Below, in pieces: positions 34,580 through 44,685 of a stretch of DNA of 64,000 bases. Position numbers and translations under genes: made by a program. Source of the DNA: Pseudosporangium ferrugineum (GTDB lineage Bacteria > Actinomycetota > Actinomycetes > Mycobacteriales > Micromonosporaceae); the NCBI RefSeq assembly GCF_003002065.1, contig NZ_PVZG01000001.1:248001-312000 (forward strand), read 5' to 3'. Position 1 is the stretch's first letter. Each line of letters begins with the position of its first letter. The notes beneath the pieces are model-generated. The model ran no database searches. It saw only the letters and a list, made by a program, of their open reading frames with translations, and was not told the DNA's origin.

Positions 34580-35092
34580 TCAGATCTCCTTCACATGCTC
34601 GAACGGCTCCCGGCACGCGGGGCACCGGCGCAGCGACCGGCAGGCAGTGGCACTGAACGCGGCGATCTCCTCGGTCTCCGGGTGACCGCACCGAGGGCAC
34701 GCCACGACCCGCGCCGGCCGCCCGAGCGTGAGCGGCACCGGCCCCCCGGCCCGGCGCGGCGCGTCCCCCGGCGGCGAGATCCCGGCAACGGCCAGCTTCT
34801 CCCGCCCGGCCGCGGTGATCCAGTCGGTGGTCCACGCGGGACTCAGCACCGTACGCACGAGCACCCGCCCGTACCCGGCACCCCGCAGCGCCGCGGTGAG
34901 GTCGTCCCGGATGGTCCGCATCGCCGGGCACCCCGAGTAGGTCGGGGTGATCGTGACGACGACCCCGTCCGGCGTCTCCGCGACCTCCCGCAGAATGCCG
35001 AGGTCGGCGAGGGTCAGGAACGGCATCTCGGGATCGGTGACCCGGGCGGCGACGTCGGCGGCCGTCCGCGCCCCGGCGACGGTCGCGCTCAC
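34580..35092 (-). CDS. paaD: PaaD family Fe-S assembly subunit of the epoxidase
   Basis: 170 residues from GTG 35092, which overlaps the paaC stop (GTGA). The N-terminal DUF59/MIP18-like domain has VTDPEMPFLTLADLGILREV and ITPTYSGCPAMRTI. The C-terminal zinc or iron-binding tail has C132-PR-C135 and C157-PA-C160. PaaD is thought to help mature the epoxidase metal centres. Its position between paaC and paaE is the standard order. Confidence 0.93.
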   Translation of the reverse strand: MSATVAGARTAADVAARVTDPEMPFLTLADLGILREVAETPDGVVVTITPTYSGCPAMRTIRDDLTAALRGAGYGRVLVRTVLSPAWTTDWITAAGREKLAVAGISPPGDAPRRAGGPVPLTLGRPARVVACPRCGHPETEEIAAFSATACRSLRRCPACREPFEHVKEI

Positions 35093-36165
35093 CACACACC
35101 CCCGGGCACGGACCGCGCCACACCCTGCAACTCGGCGAGAATCTCCGCCATGGCCGCCGTGTGCACCCCGTGACGCCCCCCGGCCCCGGCGTCCGCCCCG
35201 GCTCCGAGCCCGGCTCCGAGCCCGGCTCCGAGCCCGGCTCCGAGCCCGCCGGCGGGACCGGCTCCGAGCCCGCCGTCGAGCCCCCGGGCGGGACCGGCTC
35301 CGAGGCCGCCGTCGAGCCCGCCGTCGGCCCCGGCTTCGAGCCCGCCGGCGGGACCGGCTTCGGGCCCGGCTTCGGCCGGCGCTTCGCCGGCGGAGGCCGC
35401 CGGCGGGAACGGCCGGAGGGTTGCCGCGGCGAGGACCCGGGCCCACACGTCGTCGAACTCCTCGCGGGTGGCCGCCGGATCCACCGCCACCCCGGCCCGC
35501 ACCAGCCGCAGCTCCGTCTCGTGCGGCACGAACAGCTCGGCGAGCAGCGGCGTCACCGCGTCCGTGGCCGCCTGCATGCGCTCGTGGGACAGGCCGGTGC
35601 CGTCGCCGAGGCGCACGACCCACTGGGCCGCGTAGTCGCGGTGGTAGGTGACCTCCTTGACGCCCTTGGCCGCGACGGCCGCGAGCACCGGGTCGGCGGA
35701 GGCGGTGAGCCGGTCGAGCAGGGCGAGCCGCCAGGTGGCGAACGCGAGCAGCCGGGCGACCAGGTGCGCGAAGTCGGCATCCGCGCGCTCGGTCAGGCGT
35801 ACGTTGCGGAACTCGCCCTCGGCGCGCAGGAAGGCGTACGCGTCCTCGTCGCGGCCGGCGCCCTCGACCTCGGCGGCCCGGGCGAACAGGAGGCGGGCCT
35901 GGCCGAGCAGGTCGAGGGCGATGTTGGCGATCGCGAGTTCGTCCTCGAGCTCCGGCAAGCGGGTCACCCACTGCTGGAGCCGGTGGGACATGATCAGCGC
36001 GTCGTCACCGAGCATCAGGCAGTACGCGGCCAGCTCCGCCCGGTCGGCGCCGTCGGGCACGGCGGTGTCCACCCCCGCGAGCGGGTCGGCGAACCCCGTG
36101 CCGTACGCCCACCGCGAGTCGTCGGCGTGGTCGGTCAGGGCCTCGTAGGCGTCGTCGAAGGACAT
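35089..36165 (-). CDS. paaC: Phenylacetyl-CoA epoxidase structural subunit PaaC with a repeat insertion
   Basis: 358 residues from ATG 36165. The family core (1-256), with ELAIANIALDLLGQARLLF and VKEVTYHRDYAAQWVVRLGDGT, and the family end (GRHGVHTAAMAEILAELQ, 330-347) are both present. Between them is an insertion of about 74 residues made of Gly/Ala/Leu/Pro repeats (257-330) that ordinary PaaC proteins of about 250-280 residues lack. It is encoded by GC-rich repeats including four perfect copies of GGCTCCGAGCCC. The frame is intact. PaaC is the non-catalytic partner of PaaA in the heterotetramer core. Confidence 0.93.
   Translation of the reverse strand: MSFDDAYEALTDHADDSRWAYGTGFADPLAGVDTAVPDGADRAELAAYCLMLGDDALIMSHRLQQWVTRLPELEDELAIANIALDLLGQARLLFARAAEVEGAGRDEDAYAFLRAEGEFRNVRLTERADADFAHLVARLLAFATWRLALLDRLTASADPVLAAVAAKGVKEVTYHRDYAAQWVVRLGDGTGLSHERMQAATDAVTPLLAELFVPHETELRLVRAGVAVDPAATREEFDDVWARVLAAATLRPFPPAASAGEAPAEAGPEAGPAGGLEAGADGGLDGGLGAGPARGLDGGLGAGPAGGLGAGLGAGLGAGLGAGADAGAGGRHGVHTAAMAEILAELQGVARSVPGGVW
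35200..35247. repeat. Four perfect 12-bp tandem repeats inside paaC
   Basis: GGCTCCGAGCCC is repeated at 35200, 35212, 35224 and 35236. Diverged GGCTCCGAG and GGGACCGGCT copies continue to about 35395. The unit length is a multiple of three, so copy-number change keeps the paaC frame. Confidence 0.9.
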
Positions 36166-36175
36166 GGCGGTCCCC

Positions 36176-36472
36176 TCAGATGTGCGGTACGGAGTCGGGG
36201 ATCGCGTAGTACGTCGGGTGGCGGTACATCTTGTCGCCGCTCGGCGCGAAGAACGCCTCCTTGTCGCCGGGGCTGGAGGCCGCCACGTCGTCGGAGCGGA
36301 CGACCCAGATGCTGACCCCCTCGTTGCGGCGGGTGTAGAGGTCGCGGGCGTGGTGCAGCGCCATCTCGTGGTCGGCGGCGCGCAGGGACCCGACGTGCAC
36401 GTGGTTGAGCCCGCGCTTGGCCCTGACGAACACCTCGTACAGCGGCCACTCGTGCCTGATCTCGTCCGTCAT
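36176..36472 (-). CDS. paaB: Phenylacetyl-CoA epoxidase subunit PaaB
   Basis: 98 residues from ATG 36472, overlapping the paaA stop. [50 protein letters not shown] is the PaaB signature, and the length is typical. PaaB is a small essential subunit that bridges the PaaAC core of the oxygenase. It lies ten bases before paaC. Confidence 0.96.
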   Translation of the reverse strand: MTDEIRHEWPLYEVFVRAKRGLNHVHVGSLRAADHEMALHHARDLYTRRNEGVSIWVVRSDDVAASSPGDKEAFFAPSGDKMYRHPTYYAIPDSVPHI

Positions 36473-37395
36473 GACCGCGTTCCCGCCTTCCTGGCCGCGT
36501 GCGCCGCGGCGGCCTCCCGCACCCAGGCGCCGTCCTCGTCGGCCTTGCGCCGGTGGGCGATGCGCTGGGCGTTGCACGGTCCGTCGCCGGAGATGACCCG
36601 CTTGAGCTCGTCCCAGTCCGGCGTGCCGAAGTCGTAGTGGCCGCGTTCCGCGTTCCAGGACAGCTCCGGGTCCGGCAGGGTGACGCCGAGCGCCTCGGCC
36701 TGGGGCACGCTCATGTCGACGAAGCGCTGCCGCAGCTCGTCGTTGCTGTGCCGCTTGATCTTCCAGGCCATCGACTGCGCCGAGTTCGGCGACTGGTCGT
36801 CGGGCGGGCCGAACATCATCAGCGACGGCCACCACCACCGGTCGACCGCGTCCTGCACCATCTCCCGCTGCGCGGGCGTGCCGCCCATCATGGTCATCAG
36901 CAGCTCGTAGCCCTGGCGCTGGTGGAAGGACTCCTCCTTGCAGATCCGGATCATGGCCCGTCCGTACGGCCCGTACGAGCTGCGGCACAGCGGCACCTGG
37001 TTGCAGATGGCCGCGCCGTCGACGAGCCACCCGATGACGCCCACGTCGGCGAACGACAGCGTCGGATAGTTGAAGATCGACGAGTATTTCTGCCGGCCCT
37101 CGATGAGCCGGCGGGTGAGATCCCCGCGGTCCGCCCCGAGCGTCTCCGCGGCCGAGTACAGGTAGAGCCCGTGCCCGGCCTCGTCCTGCACCTTGGCGAG
37201 CAGGATCGCCTTGCGCCGCAGCGACGGCGCCCGGGTGATCCACTCCCCCTCGGGCTGCATGCCGATGATCTCGGAGTGGGCGTGCTGAGCGACCTGCCGG
37301 ATCATGGTCCGCCGGTACGCCTCCGGCATCCAGTCCCGCGGCTCGACCCGCTGATCCTTCGCGATCGTGTCCGCGAAGGTCTGCTCGTCGTTCAT
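36469..37395 (-). CDS. paaA: Phenylacetyl-CoA epoxidase catalytic subunit PaaA
   Basis: 308 residues from ATG 37395, overlapping the dehydrogenase stop (ATGA). The diiron-carboxylate ligands are visible as E42, the E72/H75 pair (VQDEAGH) and the E155/H158 pair (CKEESFH). Other blocks are [39 protein letters not shown] and [13 protein letters not shown]. It inserts oxygen into the aromatic ring of phenylacetyl-CoA to give the 1,2-epoxide. It is the first of the contiguous paaABCDE set. Confidence 0.96.
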   Translation of the reverse strand: MNDEQTFADTIAKDQRVEPRDWMPEAYRRTMIRQVAQHAHSEIIGMQPEGEWITRAPSLRRKAILLAKVQDEAGHGLYLYSAAETLGADRGDLTRRLIEGRQKYSSIFNYPTLSFADVGVIGWLVDGAAICNQVPLCRSSYGPYGRAMIRICKEESFHQRQGYELLMTMMGGTPAQREMVQDAVDRWWWPSLMMFGPPDDQSPNSAQSMAWKIKRHSNDELRQRFVDMSVPQAEALGVTLPDPELSWNAERGHYDFGTPDWDELKRVISGDGPCNAQRIAHRRKADEDGAWVREAAAAHAARKAGTRS

Positions 37396-38327
37396 GACGC
37401 CTCCCAGCTGTAGAAGCCCCGCCCGCTCTTGCGGCCCAGCTCGCCGCGGGCCACCTTCTCCCGCAGCAGCCGTGGCGGGGCGAACCGCTCGCCGAGCTCG
37501 GTGTGCAGGTGCTCGGCGATGGCGAGCCGCACGTCCAGGCCGACGAGGTCGGTCGAGCGCAGCGGCCCCATCGGATGCCGGTAGCCCAGCTCCATCGCGC
37601 GGTCGATCGACGCCGCGTCCGCCACCCCCTCCTCGAGCATGCGGATCGCCTCCAGGCCGAGCAGCACGCCCAGCCGGCTGGTGGCGAAGCCGGGCGAGTC
37701 CCGTACGACGACGGCGGTCTTGCCCAGCGCGGCGGCCCACGAGGCCGCGGCGTCGCGCACCGCGCCGGCGGTCTGCGGCCCGGCGACGATCTCGACCAGG
37801 CCGCTGGCCGGCACCGGGTTGAAGAAGTGCATGCCGACGAACCGCCCGGGCCGCCGCAGCCCCTCGGCGAGGCCGGCGATCGACAGGGAGCTGGTGTTGG
37901 TCGCGAGGACGGCGTCGTCGCCCACGGCGTTCTCGGCCGCCGCGAGCACAGCGACCTTCAGGGGCACGTCCTCGGGCACGGCCTCGACGACGAGCCCCGC
38001 GTCGCCGGGCACTTCGCCGGCGAGTTCCACCCGCTCGAGCACGGCACCGGCGTCCTCCGCGAGTGCGCCCCGCTCCGCCGCCCGCCGCAGCCCCGTGGCA
38101 ACCCGCTGCCGGGCGGCGGCACCGGCGGCCGGGTCCCGCTCCACGACGGTCACGACGGCCCCGGCGGCGGCGAAGACCTGAGCGATCCCCGCACCCATCC
38201 GCCCGCCCCCGACGACCCCGACCCGCTTCGGCACGCCGCCGGCCGGGGAAGCGGGCACGCCGTCGGCCCCCGGCGAAGGGGGCACGCCGCCGGCCGGGGA
38301 AGGGGGCACGCCGATCTCCGCGGTCAT
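37392..38327 (-). CDS. paaH: 3-Hydroxyacyl-CoA dehydrogenase (PaaH-like)
   Basis: 311 residues from ATG 38327. The first 33 residues are a repetitive GVPPSP/GGVPASP extension not seen in standard enzymes. The NAD-binding domain then begins [22 protein letters not shown]. The catalytic region includes [31 protein letters not shown] with the active-site His and Glu, followed by the C-terminal dimer domain ([15 protein letters not shown]). It would oxidise the 3-hydroxyadipyl-CoA intermediate of the phenylacetate pathway. Overlapping start and stop codons join it to both neighbours. Confidence 0.9.
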   Translation of the reverse strand: MTAEIGVPPSPAGGVPPSPGADGVPASPAGGVPKRVGVVGGGRMGAGIAQVFAAAGAVVTVVERDPAAGAAARQRVATGLRRAAERGALAEDAGAVLERVELAGEVPGDAGLVVEAVPEDVPLKVAVLAAAENAVGDDAVLATNTSSLSIAGLAEGLRRPGRFVGMHFFNPVPASGLVEIVAGPQTAGAVRDAAASWAAALGKTAVVVRDSPGFATSRLGVLLGLEAIRMLEEGVADAASIDRAMELGYRHPMGPLRSTDLVGLDVRLAIAEHLHTELGERFAPPRLLREKVARGELGRKSGRGFYSWEAS

Positions 38328-39057
38328 CGGCGGTCACCGGCCAGGAAGGCGTCCATGCGGGCGCGTTTGTCGTCGGACTCGAAGAGGATGGCCTGGGCGA
38401 GGTCGTCGGTCACCGGGTGGCCGCCCGGCGCGTCCGCCACGAGCTTGGTGAGCCGCAGGGCGAGGGTGCCGGAGCGGGCCATCCGGTCGAGCAGGGCGTG
38501 GGCGCGGCCGAGCAGCTCGTCCGCGGGCACCACCTCGGCGACGAGGCCGAGGCGGTGCGCGTCGGCGGCGTCGAGGCGGCGGCCGGCGAGCAGCACCTGC
38601 TTGGCCACCGAGGCGCCGACGAGGTCGCGCAGCCGCCAGCACGCCCCGGCCGCGGCGAGGATGCCCAGGCCCGGTTCGGGGTTGCCGAAGACCGCGGCGG
38701 GCGAGGCGAGCCGCAGGTCGCACGCGTAGGCGAGCTCGGCGCCGCCGCCGAGCGCCCAGCCGTCGACGGCCGCCACGGTGGGCAGCGGGAGTCGGGCGAT
38801 GCGGTCGAAGAGCCGGCTGTTGATGCCCTGCAGCGCCTGGTCGCGGCCGCGTTCGCGCAGCTCGCCGATGTCGGCGCCGGCCGCGAAGGTGCCGCCGTCG
38901 CCGGTGAGCAGCAGCAGCCGCGGCCGCTCCTCGAGCGCCGCGCAGACCTCGTGCAGCTCGCGGACCATGGCCGCGTTGATGGCGTTGCGGGAGCCGGGCC
39001 GGTGCAGGGTCACCACGACCCGGTCGCCGAGCTCCTCGATCCGGAGCGTGTCCGCCA

Positions 39058-39058
<1 letters not shown>
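38324..39058 (-). CDS. Enoyl-CoA hydratase/isomerase (PaaF/PaaG-type crotonase)
   Basis: 244 residues from ATG 39058, overlapping the thiolase stop (ATGA). Crotonase features are [16 protein letters not shown], the CoA oxyanion segment [14 protein letters not shown], and both catalytic glutamates in [11 protein letters not shown] and GNPEPGLG, which fits a hydratase better than an isomerase. The stretch after the second Glu ([11 protein letters not shown]) is unusual; most have a GGTQRL-like segment. It is the only crotonase in the cluster. Confidence 0.88.
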
Positions 39059-40228
<1,170 letters not shown>

Positions 40229-40236
<8 letters not shown>

Positions 40237-41917
40237 TGCTCTCCCCGGCGACGTGGCGACGCGACTGGAGGGTGAAGAACCGGCCGGTCACGAACGCCGG
40301 GTCGCTCAGCGAGGCGGTCGCGGCCGGGTTGGCGGGTGTGCCGTGCAGGTCGCTGAACGCGGCGGTCTGGTTGACGAACACCCCGCCGGTGAGGTTCTGC
40401 GACAGGTGCACGCCGGCGTCGAGGGCGGCCTCCCGGGCCGCCGCGAGGACGTCCTCCGAGGTGGAGTAGACCGAGGCGGTGAGCGCGCCGTGGTGGCGCA
40501 CGGTCTCGGTGAACAGCCGCAGGCTGTGCTCGGTGGACCCGGTGGTGATCACGAACGACACCGGGCCGAACCACTCCCTCGTGTACGCCTTCTCGTCGGC
40601 CGCGTCCAGCCGGGCGATGACCGGCGTGCGGATCGTCGCACCCGGGAACTGCTCGTCGGTGACCTCGGCGGACGGGTGGACGACGCTCGGCAGCGACCCG
40701 GCCTCGGCGAGCCGCGCCAGCACGCCGTCGTTGACGATGGCGCCGAGGGTGCCCGCGGCCCGCTTCGGGTCGCCGAGGAGCCTGTCGAGGGCGGCGCCGA
40801 GGTCGGCGGCGAACTCGTCGGGGCTGCGGTGCCCGGCGTCGGTCTCGATGCCGCCCGAGGGCACGAGCAGGTTCTGCGGGGTGGTGCACATCTGGCCGCT
40901 GTAGAGCGCGAGCGAGAAGGACAGGTTGCGCAGCAGGCCCTTGTAGTCGTCGGTGGAGTCGACGATGACCGTGTTCAGGCCCGCCTTCTCGGTGTAGACG
41001 ACGGCCTGGCGGGCGTTCGCCTCGAGCCAGTTGCCGAACTCGCTGGAGCCGGTGAAGTCGACGATGCGCACGTCGGGGTGGGTGGCCAGGGTCGCGGCGA
41101 TGCCGTCGCCCGGCTCCTCCACGGCGAGGGTGACCACGTTGGGGTCGAGGCCGGCCTCGGCGAGCACCTCCCGGGCGATCTGCACGGTGATGGCCAGCGG
41201 CAGGACGGCACCGGGGTGCGGCTTGACGATGACCGGGTTGCCGGTGACCAGGCTGGCGAACAGGCCGGGATAGCCGTTCCAGGTGGGGAACGTGTTGCAG
41301 CCGATCACCAGCGCCACGCCGCGCCCGGTGACCGTGCTGGTCTTCTCGAGCAGCAGGGGGTCGCCGCCGCGCTGCGGCTTGGACCACGTGGTGGTGGCCG
41401 GGATGCGCGTCGACTCGGCGAGCGCCACCGCGACGGCCTCCAGCCCGCGGTCCTGCGCGTGGGCGCCGCCCGCCTGGAACGCCATCACGAAGGCCTGCCC
41501 GGTGGTGTGCTGCACGGCGTGCGCCATCTCGAAGATCCGCGCGTTGACCCGCCTGAGGATCTCCGCGGCGACGCCGGCGCGGCCCTGCGGCCCGGCGGCA
41601 CGCCAGCCCGGGACGGCCGCGCGGGCGGCGGCGATCAGGTCGGCCGGCTCACCCTTGGGATAGCGGATGCCCAGTTCGATCCCGTACGGCGAGCGCTCGG
41701 TCGCCACCGTGCCGGTCGCGCCGGGCACCTCGATCGGGAAATCGTTGCCGAGCAGGGCCCGGAACGCCTGCTCCCCCGCCCCGGCGGCGTCCTCACCGTA
41801 GACCGACTTGCTCGGCGACTCGGGATAGGCGGACCAGTAGCCGCGGACGCCGGCGGCCTCGATGGCCTTGTCGAGCAGCTCGCGATGCGTCCCGTAGAAC
41901 TCGGCAGGGCTTGTCAC
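40229..41917 (-). CDS. paaN: Phenylacetic acid degradation protein PaaN, aldehyde dehydrogenase domain only
   Basis: 562 residues from ATG 41917. It is an aldehyde dehydrogenase fold with ALVIGCNTFPTWNGYPGLFASLVTGNPVIVKPHPGAVLPL, EKAGLNTVIV and the catalytic cysteine in YSGQMCTTPQNLLVP. The length and the N-terminal MTSPAEFYGTHRELLDKAIEAA suit the PaaN family rather than bifunctional PaaZ (about 680 residues), which carries an extra MaoC hydratase. It would oxidise the ring-opened semialdehyde; a separate hydrolase is needed for ring opening. It is the first gene of the leftward operon, behind the TetR palindrome. Confidence 0.92.
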
Positions 41918-41952
41918 CGGCGCTCCTTTGCGATTGGGTGTACCTATTATTT

Positions 41953-41970
41953 ACCGTCCGTTCGGTCGGT
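41953..41970. promoter_or_regulatory. PaaR-type TetR operator in the divergent paa promoter region
   Basis: ACCGTCCG-TT-CGGTCGGT is a palindrome with a single mismatch, of the ACCGNCCGNNCGGNCGGT type known for phenylacetate TetR repressors. It lies 36 bases upstream of paaN and 42 bases upstream of paaI, in the AT-richest stretch between them, so one site can control both directions. Confidence 0.8.
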
Positions 41971-42011
41971 TATCAAGCCCCACCCCCACCGGAACGCTGA
42001 TCGGGAGAGGT

Positions 42012-42416
42012 ATGGCACAGACGGCGGCGCACGAGATGTTCGCCCGGGACCGGGCCTCGCAGCAGCTCGGGATCGAGCTCGTTTCCGCAGGTGACGGCGC
42101 TGCGGTCGTACGGATGACGGTGACCGCGGCGATGGTGAACGGCCACGGCATGACCCACGGGGGTTTCGTCTTCCTCCTCGCCGACACCGCGTTCGCGTGC
42201 GCGTGCAACAGCCGCGGCCCGGTCACCGTCGCGGCGGGCGCCGACGTGATCTTCCTGCAGCCGACGGCCGAGGGCGACGACCTCGTGGCGCGGGCCGAGG
42301 AGCGCTCCGCGAGCGGCCGCAGCGGCATCTACGACGTGACGGTCACCCGCGACGGCGACGTGGTCGCGGAGTTCCGGGGCCGCAGCCGCATGATCAGCCC
42401 CGGGCGGCCGGCGTGA
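42012..42416 (+). CDS. paaI: PaaI-type hotdog-fold hydroxyphenylacetyl-CoA thioesterase
   Basis: 134 residues from ATG 42012 with GGGAGAGG just upstream. The hotdog motif VNGHGMTHGGFVFLLADTAFACACNSRG contains the Asn/Asp pair (HGG, LAD) of PaaI-type thioesterases. It releases CoA from stalled hydroxyphenylacetyl-CoA intermediates. It overlaps the TetR gene (GTGA), and the unit is divergent from paaN. Confidence 0.93.
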   Translation: MAQTAAHEMFARDRASQQLGIELVSAGDGAAVVRMTVTAAMVNGHGMTHGGFVFLLADTAFACACNSRGPVTVAAGADVIFLQPTAEGDDLVARAEERSASGRSGIYDVTVTRDGDVVAEFRGRSRMISPGRPA

Positions 42417-43045
42417 CGGCGGAGGAGGTCGAGCGGCTCCTCGACGCGCACGGGGCGCGGAGCCGGCGCGGGCGGCCCGGTCACGACCTGGAGGCGGTGC
42501 TGACGGCGGCCGTGCAGCTCTTCAACGAGCGCGGGTACGACGCGACCAGCATGGACGACCTGGCCCGGCGGCTCGGGATCACCAAGTCGAGCGTCTACCA
42601 CCACGTCCGCAGCAAGCAGGAGTTGCTCCGGCTCGCCGTCAACCACGCCCTCGACGGTCTCGACGAGGCGATGGCGCGGGTCCAGCGCATGCACGGGGCG
42701 AGCGCCCTCGACCGGCTCGAGTCGCTGATCCGGCTCAGCGTGCTGGTGCTGGCGCAGCGCCTGCCGTACGTGACGCTGCTGCTGCGGGTGCGCGGCAACA
42801 CCGACGTCGAGACGGAGGCCCTGTTCCGCCGCCGTCTCTTCGACCATCAGGTGACCACGCTGGTCCGGCTGGCACAGTCGGAGGGTGCCGTCCGCGCCGA
42901 CGTGGATCCCGCCACCGCCGCCCGGCTGCTGTTCGGCATGGTCAACTCGCTCATCGAGTGGTACAGCCCCGAGCGCGGCGGCGCCGAGGACCTGGCCGCG
43001 ACCGTCACCGCCCTCGCCTTCGACGGCCTCCGCACCCGGCCGTAG
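42413..43045 (+). CDS. paaR: TetR family regulator of the phenylacetate cluster
   Basis: 210 residues from GTG 42413, overlapping the paaI stop. A short basic lead (GARSRRGRPGHD) precedes the helix-turn-helix AVQLFNERGYDATSMDDLARRLGITKSSVYHHVRSKQELLRLAVNHAL and a TetR_C ligand domain. By analogy with PaaR it should bind the 41953-41970 palindrome and be released by phenylacetyl-CoA. The name rests on context. Confidence 0.88.
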   Translation: MTAEEVERLLDAHGARSRRGRPGHDLEAVLTAAVQLFNERGYDATSMDDLARRLGITKSSVYHHVRSKQELLRLAVNHALDGLDEAMARVQRMHGASALDRLESLIRLSVLVLAQRLPYVTLLLRVRGNTDVETEALFRRRLFDHQVTTLVRLAQSEGAVRADVDPATAARLLFGMVNSLIEWYSPERGGAEDLAATVTALAFDGLRTRP

Positions 43046-43065
43046 ACCCGTCAGGAGACCCGAGC

Positions 43066-44391
43066 ATGCAGGACCGATCCCCGAGCCCCGGCGACCTCGA
43101 GCCGGTCGAGCGCGCCTCCCTCGACGAGCTGCGCACCCTGCAACTGCGGCGGCTGCAGTGGTCCCTGCGGCACGCGTACGAGAACGTGCCGCAGTACCGC
43201 GCGATGTTCGACGAGCAGCACGTCCACCCCGGCGACCTGCGGGAGCTCTCCGACCTGGGGAGGTTCCCGTTCACCGACAAGGCGGTGCTGCGCGCCAACT
43301 ACCCGTACGGGATGTTCGCCGTCCCGCGCGAGCGCATCTCCCGGCTGCACGCGTCGTCCGGCACCACGGGCCGGCCCACCGTCGTCGGCTACACCGCGGA
43401 CGACATCCGCACGTGGGCACGGCTGATGGCCCGTTCCATCCGCGCGGCGGGCGGGCGGCCCGGCGACCGGGTGCACGTGGCGTACGGCTACGGGCTGTTC
43501 ACCGGGGGCCTCGGGGCGCACTACGGCGCGGAGGAGCTGGGGTGCACGGTCATCCCCGTGTCCGGTGGCATGACCGAGCGGCAGGCGATGCTGATCAAGG
43601 ACTTCGCGCCGGACGTCATCATGGTGACGCCCAGCTACATGCTCGCGATCATGGACGAGATGGAACGGCAGGGCATCGATCCGCGCGGCACGTCGCTCGC
43701 GGTCGGCATCTTCGGCGCCGAGCCGTGGACCGAGGATCTGCGTACGGAGATCGAGCAGCGGCTGGACCTGCACGCGATCGACATCTACGGGCTGTCCGAG
43801 GTGATGGGCCCCGGGGTGGCCACCGAGTGCGTGGAGACCAAGGACGGCCTGCACGTGTGGGAGGACCACTTCTACCCGGAGATCATCGACCCGCTCACCG
43901 GCGAGGTGCTGCCCGACGGCGAGGTCGGCGAGCTGGTCCTCACGTCGCTGACCAAGGAGGCGATGCCCGTCGTCCGCTACCGCACCCGCGACCTGACCCG
44001 GCTGCTGCCCGGCACGGCCCGCCCCATGCGCCGCATCGAGAAGATCACCGGCCGCACCGACGACATGATCATCCTGCGCGGGGTCAACCTCTTCCCGACC
44101 CAGATCGAAGAGCTGATCCTGCGTACGCCGGAACTGGCGCCCCACTTCCAGTGCGTCCTGACCCGCGCGGGCCGCCTCGACGCGATGACGGTGAAGGTGG
44201 AACGGCGCCACGGCACCTCGCCGGAGGCGGCCCGGGCGGCGGGCCGCGACCTGGCCACGATGGTGAAGAACACGATCGGCGTCAGCCTCACCATCGAGGT
44301 GATCGAGCCGGACGGCGTGGAACGCTCGATGGGCAAGATGCGCCGCATCGTCGACCACCGCGGCGACCGACCCGGGCCCACCACTCCCTGA
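43066..44391 (+). CDS. paaK: Phenylacetate-CoA ligase
   Basis: 441 residues from ATG 43066 (AGGAG eight bases upstream). The ATP-binding loop SSGTTGRP is at 97-104, and further adenylate-forming motifs are YGLSEVMGPGVATEC, VVRYRTRDLT and KITGRTDDMIILRGVNLFPTQIEE. It activates phenylacetate with ATP and CoA, the entry step of the pathway. It is in one unit with paaI and tetR. Confidence 0.96.
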   Translation: MQDRSPSPGDLEPVERASLDELRTLQLRRLQWSLRHAYENVPQYRAMFDEQHVHPGDLRELSDLGRFPFTDKAVLRANYPYGMFAVPRERISRLHASSGTTGRPTVVGYTADDIRTWARLMARSIRAAGGRPGDRVHVAYGYGLFTGGLGAHYGAEELGCTVIPVSGGMTERQAMLIKDFAPDVIMVTPSYMLAIMDEMERQGIDPRGTSLAVGIFGAEPWTEDLRTEIEQRLDLHAIDIYGLSEVMGPGVATECVETKDGLHVWEDHFYPEIIDPLTGEVLPDGEVGELVLTSLTKEAMPVVRYRTRDLTRLLPGTARPMRRIEKITGRTDDMIILRGVNLFPTQIEELILRTPELAPHFQCVLTRAGRLDAMTVKVERRHGTSPEAARAAGRDLATMVKNTIGVSLTIEVIEPDGVERSMGKMRRIVDHRGDRPGPTTP

Positions 44392-44610
44392 ACCGCCGCG
44401 TCACCGTCTCGTTCCGCGCCACGGACCCGCAGCCCACCGCACCACCCGGCCCCGCCACCCCGGGCGGTCCCGCGACACCGGCGCCGCCCGCCACGGCCGG
44501 GGCGTCCCGCCCGGCAGCACCCGGCTGCTCGCGCTGTGGTTCCCCGCCCCGCCGCCCGGCACCACCTCGGTGGCCGTCGACGTGCCCGGCAGGTTCCGGC
44601 TCACCGGGCT

Positions 44611-44683
44611 CCCGGTCACCCGGTCACCCCGTCACCCCGTCACCCGGTCACCCGGTGACCCGGTCACCCGGTCACCCGGTGAC
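44611..44683. repeat. Array of about eight 9-bp CCGGTCACC-like repeats
   Basis: Copies of CCGGTCACC, CCCGTCACC and CCGGTGACC run head to tail between paaK and the end of the inositol operon. The mixed GGTCACC/GGTGACC orientation also makes small inverted repeats. The rest of 44392-44610 has no intact gene; a frame from about 44503 looks like a possible protein fragment. Confidence 0.75.
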
Positions 44684-44685
44684 AC

